A program made the position numbers and the translations under genes. The notes beneath the pieces are model-generated. The model had not been told where the DNA came from. It saw nothing but the letters and a program-made list of their open reading frames with translations, and did not search any database. 64,000 nt of DNA from Bugulina stolonifera (taxonomy: Eukaryota; Bryozoa; Gymnolaemata; Cheilostomatida; Bugulidae): NCBI GenBank assembly GCA_935421135.1, contig OW285197.1:7128223-7192222 (forward strand), in the 5' to 3' direction. Of this stretch, positions 55,589 to 64,000 are shown piece by piece (position 1 is the stretch's first letter; every line of letters starts with the position of its first letter).

Positions 55589-58500
55589 TTAAAGAATCTG
55601 GTACACTCGTCTTCTCCTCCGTGTTCCTTGCTGGCCATAAGGTGTCCCCTGTTGACTATAAGGTGTCCCCTGTTGACCATATGGTACCCCTTGTTGACCA
55701 TAAGGTGTCCCTTGTTGACCATAAGGTGGGTAAACAAGCTGTTGATGTTTAGCACTAGGTTGTGGGTGGATCACATGGTTAGCTACAAGGTGCTGTCGTG
55801 CAGGAGCTGCTGCTCGTACTCTACAATAGTACAGTAACATTGTTCTACACTCGTTTATTTACACATTACAAGCTTCCACTAACGTTTATTTTTACCACTT
55901 AGGTTGTATTTAAGGTACATGCTCTATGCATTGTATGTACAGCTGGTTTCAGCGGTTTTGGATAAAGAGGGAGAACATAATTCCAAAAAATTGGTTCAAC
56001 GATTAAAAAGTAGACAACTCCAGAAGCTCTCACCAAACTAAAATGTACATAGTGTGCAATGTGGCACATATACATGTAGGTGTACATGTATGTTGCAGTA
56101 TTGGCTTTGTTTCACATAGTGTAGTTTATCACTTAGCTGAGAAGTAATACTTACCTCTGAGGAGTCTTGAGTTGTCTGATAACTTGTCCTTGACCTGGCC
56201 TAGGTAAATCATTTGCGTAGACTAAATTAGGGCTATAGTACGCCATGCTCTCCGGCTGTGCGTACCGATATCTACGTCTATGCTGACCGTACCCGCCCTC
56301 TGCAGGGTAATCTTGTACCGCATACTCAAGTCTATGCTGATTGGTCGATGGAACATGCTCTGATGATGTCACAGGAACTATGTAGACAGGTGATGGCTGG
56401 TATGTTTTTACAGGAAGTGATTTCACAGGAGTCTGTTGTCGTATTATATGCTCATTAAATCTACAAGTAGAAGTGGAGTATTGGAGCGAGACCCTCCTTG
56501 TAAGTGAAGACGACAAATAAAAGAACGAAGGGTCAGAACTATAAAATTCAAAAAGTTTCTCCAGAAACAAATTTAGCCTTGCATGTTATCAAAAAGAGAT
56601 GGAACTAGAATAATGCTCACTCAAGGTTCTCTATTGGAGAATAGTCACTGTATCTTGGTATATGTGGACTAATCTCCCCTGGTAAGATGCCTTCGTATGC
56701 CATACCAACGTGTCTGGAACGATGCAGTTCATTCTCTAGAGGCTTCACTCGAACTTCACCACCGACAAGGTCTAACATTAGCTTTGGATCTCGCTCTACA
56801 GAAGTTAGGTAACAAATATAGCCTTGTTCAAGCCTTTGTTCTCAATATACTGTATTATACCTCTATGCCTTACATTACTTTACATGGAAATTTCTGCTGT
56901 TCAGTGGGCGGTGCTACAATGACCGTACTAAAATAAAACACATTAGTGAGTGCATGGGAGACCTAGATAGTTTAACTTGTCACAACTGTTAATCCTGCAA
57001 ATAGAAACATGGGAATCACTATGATCAATTTAGAGAGTGGGGTAGTATTAGCCCCATACTATATGGAATAGCATAAAGAAACTTGGGCTTACTTCGTAGT
57101 TCAGGAGTTGACTGCTCTTTTTTCTGCTTAGACTTCCTGAACAGACAACTAAATATGGAGACAGACTTTTTCTTGGAGCCAGATATTGGATCTTCGGGTG
57201 ATCTCAGTGTATAGCCCCCTATGTAAGATGACATAGCGCTGAGCTCAGAATGTTGAGAAATAGGTGGGGTGTGTCCCATTGGCCGTGTTTGAGCAGTAGG
57301 TAGAGCATGTCCAAGAGGAGATGCTTGAGTCGAAGGTTTGGATTGAGCAATAAGTGGACCTTGTGCAGAACCGCTGGTAGCAGGTTCTTGGCCAGTTTGG
57401 GTAGAAATTGATTTCGGAATAATTTGTCCTCCAGTCTTTTGAGAATTAGGCTGGTTGTTTGGCTGAGCATTTGCTGAAGGTCTCTAAAATTAATTATAAT
57501 TAAAATTCGGTTAACATGTTTCACGGCTAGAATAGTTAAAGGATATTGTAAAGGTCAGTTCTTCTCAGAGAAATGTGAAGGCTAGTAACACAGCATGTTG
57601 ATTTTTTATTTTTCGTACACACTTAAACTCTCATACGTCTTGAAAAGGCATAAGTACTATAATGACAAAATATCAATGTATTTGCATATACCATGACAAT
57701 TAACTTGCATATAGATACCGAATACTGGTAGACAATGCATAACTTGAAGAATGAAAACTTACCTTTGCTGTGGTGAGAGAAGATGAAGGTAATTTTGACC
57801 TTGACCTGGTTGGCTTGAGGTCAGGATAGGCGATCTCACTGGCGGTATCAGAAGTGGTGGATGTGGCACAGGAGCATTCGCTGCTGCCACTCTCGAGGCC
57901 ACACCCACCTACATAACCGAGGTTGTCTGCACCAAAACATTGCTGGGTTTGAACTATCTTACTCCTGACTTTGGAACGAATCTTCTTTTCTGCATGAGAA
58001 CTGTCAGAGTTGTCCTCTGTTGTGCGAGGTGGACTGGGGAATCGAAAATACCTCAACAACGAATGACTGGCCTCGTCACTTTTAGACTTAAGAAGCTTCT
58101 GTTTAGCTGCCAACTTTGGTGAGGCGGAGTTCTTCTTGAATATTCTATTTTTCTGTGATTCTCCCTGCAAACGTAACAGATAATATTGTCGCATATACAT
58201 GTAATAGGAATTTGAAAACTTGTATTTGTACAATACATGTATGATAACATTTTGAAGTTTTTGCCTAAAGGGCATACATGTACCTTCAAATCTTTGGATT
58301 CATTTGGAAGTCTAGATTTGGTGTTGGTCTTCTCTTTACTCATTTTTCTAATAACTGGAGGTTTTGGTCGCGTTAGCTGTGGTGGCGAGGCTACTTGTTG
58401 AGAAATACTGTTGATGTTCGGTTGACTGCGCCATAGATGCTTCTTTCCACCATTACCGTGCAGCAGATGCACCTGCTGATCATACTCTGAGTCTGAACAG

Positions 58501-61500
58501 CTAGACGCACTAGATGTTGAGGAAGATGTATAGCTGAAAAAGGGACGAAACGAAAGGTGAGTGATACTGGTTAAACATTGCTCCGATAAGTCAACGGAAG
58601 GGTAGTTGAATGTAAGAATCAATTGACGTCAACAAAAATAAAATATGGTTTCTCTTGTTGTACATCTAGAATTTTGAGTGAAAACCACGAATGGTTATAA
58701 ATGAAAATACTTTTACTCTCTTTTTCCCTACAAGTCGGAAGTTTTCTACTTACATCAAGTCATAGTACGAAGGAGATGATGAAGATGAGTCCGCACCACG
58801 TCTATCGATCAGCTCTTGGATCCGGGGTAAGAGAATACCATTCCTATCAATCGCATTGCGGTAGCTACTCATTGACACTGCATCTGATTTTGGTGTACCA
58901 ATTGCTCCAGGAACACTGCTGGTACTACTCGTGCTTGAGGCAAGAGGGGAGCGGTTGCCCACCGGATGTACTCTGTAAGTATATCATAGGCTACATGTAG
59001 AATAGTTGTAGAGGCTCTACTATAATGGAGGTGTTTGTTATGGTAAATCCTATATATACTAAACCTGAGGGTCTCAAACTTCTTTGCCTTAGTACCTTTT
59101 AGCAGTCATATACAATGTAGCAAACAACGTACCCCTTTGTAATATAACTTTCGTAGATTATAGTGTCTTATGACTTCCACGCTGATTTAGCTCAACTCAT
59201 TTGCATCAGCGAGTCATTTAATGTTCAGTTCAGTAAAGGATAATGATAATTCAGTTGATAGTCTGTAGCTGAACATCACTGTCAAAAATTTATTGAGTGG
59301 ATGATGACTTGTATTGTACCCTCTAGATTTCTGAAATGCACTCCTAGGGGTACATGGTTTTTAATTCAGAAGTCACTGAGATTTTGCTATGCCTTACTTT
59401 GCTGGTGATGAGACCTTCTTCCTCTTATGTCTGTATTTCTTGAGCTTCCTGCTCTGGTTGTCTTCATAAACTTGTGCTGTTTCTCTCTGTTGTGCTTCTT
59501 CCTGCAGAGAATGGGCGTGGAGAGCCGCCAGAGTAAGAGGTGTGAGAGGAGCGAATTTCTTGGATGGAGCAGAGTGACGCCCTCGTGCTTGGATACCTAC
59601 CGTAGACATTATACAATAATTTTCATGTTCCATGGGTAAGGAACCCTTTTTGCAATTAAATACATTTGCATGTGAATCTAAGTTGAAATAGGAGAATAGG
59701 ATGTATTTCTTGACATGCACATGTAAAGTGATTGAACTACTATTCTCTACAATTCAACCTGCGGACGAACACCAACGAGTGATATTATCAGTCTAATATC
59801 ATATTTCACTCACCTTGCTCTCATTTAATATTTCAACTGTATGTTGGAACAGCAGTACAGCAGTTTATGTCAGTATAAATATTGTAATGGTTCAGGACAT
59901 TTGTCTATACGACTACAGTCACCCTGATGGACCTTATAGCACCCTAAGTGCCTAGTAGTTGCCACAGCACTACTCATCTAACATTTGTTCTCTTGCACTT
60001 AGCTGTTTTGATACTCATACCTACATTGTTATGCATGTCTAACCATTCACTGATAATTACATATCAATTATATACCTGTATATAGCATTACTGAGTCAGT
60101 ATACTGCTTTTATACCCATGTAAAGATGCCCGACCTCTCAGAAATACTTGATATTGATTTTGCATATGATCTAGATGATTTTAAGCATCTTTTGTCAAAC
60201 CTGACCTATTTTGGGTCGGCCCTCGGGCTTCCGGCCACCATATTGTTGCACAATTTCCAGACTACCCTACGTCTTCTTTTTACGACACTACGTCGGCCTT
60301 TTTACCGGAACTTCTTCCGGAAGTTCTATTACTATATAAAGGGCATTGTTTTCATGATTGTTGTCTCAGTTGATGCTTGGATCTCAATAAAGACACTTCT
60401 ATACTTCTAGAGACTTTCACTTCGTAGATAGGTCATTCTAGTTGTTAAGGTCCTCAACCTTGCAACACGAACTGCCTACTAGGTTGGATCACTCTCTTTC
60501 TCAGTATAGCAAACAAGCATCGACTCGGGACCATATGGGTCGTCTTTGTTAGTTCTTGGACTACTAGTACCTGTTAATCTTTCATGTAATGAAAAGGCCT
60601 AGCACCACTCATAGGCACTTCACTTTGGACTCGGGGGAGTCGTCTTAGGACGACAGTACCAAAACCCAAAACCATTACAATATTCGTTTGTTGTATAAAT
60701 AGCTGAACCTAGACATGGTTACCAGGTCATACAGGGAATTATTTATAAAACTACGTAACTGGCCCACCAGCCTAGAACTGCACGTGGCTGTTGAACATAC
60801 ATGTACATGCATCTTAGTGATGGTGAAAAAGAACTACTGTAAGTACAATACTAACCAATGCCGCTGTAGTCTGTATCAGATGAAGTGACTATTCGGCTAG
60901 GATTAAAGACACGTTGTTTATTGTCTCTTCTGTGTAATCGTGTGTAAGGACTCGAGGTGAGATCGGATGAGCACTCCTCAGGTATGGGACTGTCAATATA
61001 TGACCCATACATATTATTAATCCTGTGATGAGACCTGAGGCTATACATTATAAGGTAGGTAATTAGAATATGCAGATTTCCGCCACACATAATTCTGCCT
61101 CTGGTAGTCACAATCCGTAATGCTATATCAACCTTACAATCATGTTCATGTAATGCAAGAAAAGAAAGATTTTTGAAAAGTAAGAACCGGAATTATTGAG
61201 AATACTTAATCTCTGTCTCCACCCACAAAGACAGTTCTACTCTGACGTTATAGAGTAGGCAGTGAAGATGCCACACGGTGATACCCTAACTGTGGGTGGA
61301 TCCAGAATGATTGTTAGTTTACCTCTAATATCTTTCCTGTTAGATATTTTGATAGTAACTATCCCGCGTTGATTAGAAGTGCCGTGACCATAGCCTTAGA
61401 TCTGAGTCTATGCCATTTGACATCAAGGTAAAGTGAACACCACTTACCTGAAGCTAATCCTAGAGCTATTCCTGTCATACTCTGGGTGGTGTGCTTCATT

Positions 61501-63701
61501 TTCATGATGGCTGAGATTGACTCTGCTTCCCTGATTGGAGGAGCTAGTGTTATTTGAATACTGATTGGTCAGGATATTGTTATTTATATGTTGATTTGCT
61601 GAAACGTTGTTACTTGACTTAGGGATAGTTGGTCTGCTGTCAGCAGGATGTCGTTTAGAGACACAAAATCGGTCTCTTTCTACCCATGCATCTAAAACAT
61701 TCCGTAAAGTATGCAGTTTTGCTGAAACCTGAAGGTCTGTTAGAATCACACAGGAAAACAGTTTCAACAGATATTCTTTAGCATTCTCTTCATCATTTCA
61801 GCAACACTTATACAATATGTTCACTGCATAGTTCGTTATACGTGTTTGGTTGCTAAAAGCAATCTCTTACCTTGAAAGTGTAGGTGTGACTTGTTGTTTA
61901 GCGGAGTTTGATGTCGTGAGCTTTGACTCTTCACCCGTTCAATAGCTGGAAGTACTATGCATGTAGTCCGACCCCTAAATAGAACACAGACCAGGTGTTG
62001 TGATTGTAATCAGACATGTCTACTGCGACTAAACTTTAAATTACTTAAACAAGGCCAAGACATGCATGTACCTAAGCCAGCCAGTACCTTGATAGTTGAC
62101 TGGATGAGCTGTGAACCGAGGAGTTATCCCCTTTTGATGATTGTGAGAGGTTTCCAGACTGACTTCTCACAGGGAATGCTGGTGATTGATGAACGAGAGA
62201 AGGAGAAGATAATCGGTGATAGATATCAGCTTCTTCCTCCTCAAACAGAATGAAATGCTCCTGAGTCTCAAAGCGGTCTCCATCAAACGAGAGGGCATCC
62301 TCTCCCTGTATGAAATCAACACATATACATGTACACGTGCTAATACAACTTATACATGTGCTGTACTACATAGACACCTATTATTTTATGCTGCACATAT
62401 ATGTACATGGTACAGTGTACATATGGTAAACATTGCACCGCCAGCCACTACCATATGAAATATACGATGTATCCTGTGACTGATGGTTGTCTACACATTA
62501 ATCAGAATGTTATGGTGACTGACTTACATCACTGCTCAAGGGCTGTACGGTCCTTCTGTTTTGTCTGCACCGAGAGTTCTCACTTTGAGTGTCAGTCTGC
62601 AATTGAGTATGGGTGCTTTCATATACCCTTCCTCCATCACCACACTCTGAGTCATTAGAACTACAGCTAAAATACAAGTTTAATTTAGGTTAACAGCCCT
62701 TAGCTTCTCCCAAATTACAGAGCATGTAGATGTGAAATGATAGTAGCTTTTACTCACCTTGCAATAACTTCAACGTCATCTTCGCTGTCGTCTGATTGGT
62801 CAGTGATGTCCTGCATGTCTTGTCTGGAATCGTTACCTTGATCTAGGCTATCCCCGCGGGTGTGGAATATCGGACCTAGGTTAGCAGAAATAGCCATTAC
62901 TTTAGCAATATTAGTAACAATAGTTGAAAGTATTTTTGAGAGTTTTAATTGTACTAACACTAATATGTAGTAATACATAGCACATTGTTCTTATGTTATT
63001 TCTTCTTTTCTTTATGCTGATCAATGGAGCACCTTCAGGAAGGCTCCGCCTTCTCAACGGTTAGCAGGTTAAAGTTCTGGTTTCTGCTTGGGAACTCTAT
63101 TCTCATGGTATATTTCTGATACAAAGCCACTACATGACTGTCAGGACTTTAGTTAGGGTTTATGAAGAAATGATTTTAAGAGATTATTTCTATGTATATC
63201 CACCCCGATGAGCTTACTGACTTGTTGCTGGGTAGTTGTTAAAGCTTCGACGTATCATTAAGTGTAAACTAATTAGTGTGGAGCCTACAAGTATTCCAGT
63301 TATTTGGTCTTGAAAGCATAAGCTCGCTTTTCTAAACTTCTGCATGTGAACTATCAGTCATATGTAATGCATGGAAATAAATCAGCTATAAGCAATATGT
63401 CACATGACCTGTTACCACTCAATTTTTTGAAATAAACTATAATATCTACAATCCTTGGCCATACCACGCTATATTTGAAGATTTTCTCAGCGCAAGGCTC
63501 TACATTAGGGATTTTAAGGTGAAAAACTCAAATACTTCTTACTTGTTGTTCCTGTCCAAGAGCCAAATGATCTTGATCTAGATTGTGTTCCATTTTCAGA
63601 ACACGAAGTTAGTGTGAGCATTACTCCAGAGTCCACAGAGGAAATAGTTCTTAGTCCATAGTTACTCCCAGTCGTATTTCCCATGTCCATAGAGCTGAGT
63701 C
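55589..63701 (-). CDS. Large serine-rich protein of unknown function, 15 exons, 5' end beyond window
   Basis: Fifteen minus-strand exons join in consistent phase: 63701-63543, 62875-62758, 62666-62528, 62305-62088, 61974-61871, 61736-61448, 61022-60856 (or from 61040), 59596-59398, 58972-58754, 58533-58284, 58164-57763, 57483-57093, 56795-56621, 56460-56155 and 55820-55589 (stop TAA at 55591-55589). They give at least 1,121 residues. The protein is low-complexity, rich in Ser, Thr, Gln and Asn. It has an acidic stretch (DQSDDSEDDVEV), a lysine/arginine patch (KLKKYRHKRKK) that could be a nuclear signal, and a more conserved-looking block (KLMLDLVGGEVRVKP) in exon 13. Five PYGQQGT-type repeats lie near the C-terminus. 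No catalytic domain or family was recognised; a scaffold or regulatory protein is a guess. Donors are mostly GTAAGT; intron sizes are 88 to about 1,260 bp. Confidence 0.8.
55629..55735 (-). repeat. 21-bp in-frame repeat encoding PYGQQGT
   Basis: Five consecutive units within the last exon (PYGQQGT, PYGQQGV, PYGQQGT, PYSQQGT, PYGQQGT). Tyr/Gly/Gln composition is prion-like. Confidence 0.85.
60126..60410 (+). CDS. Possible small membrane protein in an intron of the large gene (weak)
   Basis: 94 codons from an ATG, antisense to the intron between exons 7 and 8. It has a plausible amphipathic body and a C-terminal hydrophobic segment (IVFMIVVSVDAWISI). An AATAAA overlaps its end (60385). It is surrounded by short inverted motifs (GAACTTCTTCCGGAAGTTC), so it may belong to a transposon relic. 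No family recognised. Confidence 0.25.
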   Translation: MPDLSEILDIDFAYDLDDFKHLLSNLTYFGSALGLPATILLHNFQTTLRLLFTTLRRPFYRNFFRKFYYYIKGIVFMIVVSVDAWISIKTLLYF

Positions 63702-63713
63702 CTAAAATCAAGG

Positions 63714-64000
63714 AGACATGTTTACAATGGACATGTTTACGATGGACATGTTTGCAATGGATATGTTTGCAATGAACATGTTTGCGATGGACATGTTTGC
63801 AATGGACATGTTTGCAATGGACATGTTTGCAATGGACATGTTTGCAATGGACATGTTTGCAATGGACATGTTTGCAATGGACATGTTTGCAATGGACATG
63901 TTTGCAATGGACATGTTTGCAATGGACATGTTTACGATGGACATGTTTACGATGGACATGTTTGCAATGGACATGTTTACAATGAACATGTTTGCAATGG
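63714..64000. repeat. 15-bp minisatellite, continues past window edge
   Basis: About 19 head-to-tail copies of ACATGTTTGCAATGG with single-base variants (TTTAC, GCGAT). It lies just upstream of the first visible exon of the large minus-strand gene, so in an intron. Because the unit is a multiple of three it yields open frames on both strands that are not genes. Confidence 0.93.

Noticed and set aside
63708..63989. Frames reading repeated NMSIA or CPLQT
   Set aside because: Generated by the 15-bp minisatellite.

Overview
This is animal nuclear DNA, AT-rich and with introns, carrying two large virus-derived mobile elements. The host genes have short GT-AG introns. They include class A GPCR exons, three secreted single-domain C-type lectins, a four-transmembrane protein and a 15-exon serine-rich protein. 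This gene content and the many TACATGTA palindromes suggest a marine invertebrate, quite possibly a sponge; that assignment is an inference and nothing in the window proves the species.

Layout: 1-2837 repeats and intergenic DNA; 2844-13256 element 1 (+ orientation); 15469-18515 tetraspan gene (+); 19208-20400 second copy of a 1.2 kb repeat; 24873-28286 class A GPCR (-); 28347-32017 two orphan exon-like segments (+); 33682-37209 tandem duplication carrying a lectin first exon; 36480-42250 three lectin genes (+); 42249-52994 element 2 (- orientation), inserted exactly at the stop codon of the third lectin; 55589-63701 a large multi-exon gene (-) that runs off the right edge.

The two elements (10,413 and 10,746 bp) are close relatives of Polintons/Mavericks and adintoviruses. 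Each has 0.6-0.7 kb terminal inverted repeats and a perfect 6-bp target-site duplication (accgtg for element 1, tatatt for element 2). Each carries one strand of tightly packed genes: an unknown coiled-coil protein, a small membrane protein, an A32/FtsK-type packaging ATPase, a glycine-rich virion-like protein, a basic coiled-coil protein, a DDE integrase with chromodomain, a penton-like protein, a pVI-like protein, a double-jelly-roll-type major capsid protein and an adenain-type cysteine protease. Neither copy has the protein-primed DNA polymerase B that defines classical Polintons, and there is no gap where one could have been. All ten shared genes are open in element 2. Element 1 has three breaks: a frameshift, and two nonsense changes, one of them in the integrase.

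Between the protease gene and the nearby TIR each element has a long array built on the heptamer CATCGGG. In element 1 it is one-directional and matches a continuous G-quadruplex pattern. In element 2 it is a head-to-head inverted array forming a giant palindrome. The TIRs carry CCAAT boxes, a long CCG/CCA triplet tract and, where intact, a TATA box, so they look like promoters.

In the lectin cluster, two genes share about 230 bp with one mismatch, and the similarity stops abruptly at the ligand-binding loop. This looks like gene conversion of the scaffold with divergence of the binding site.
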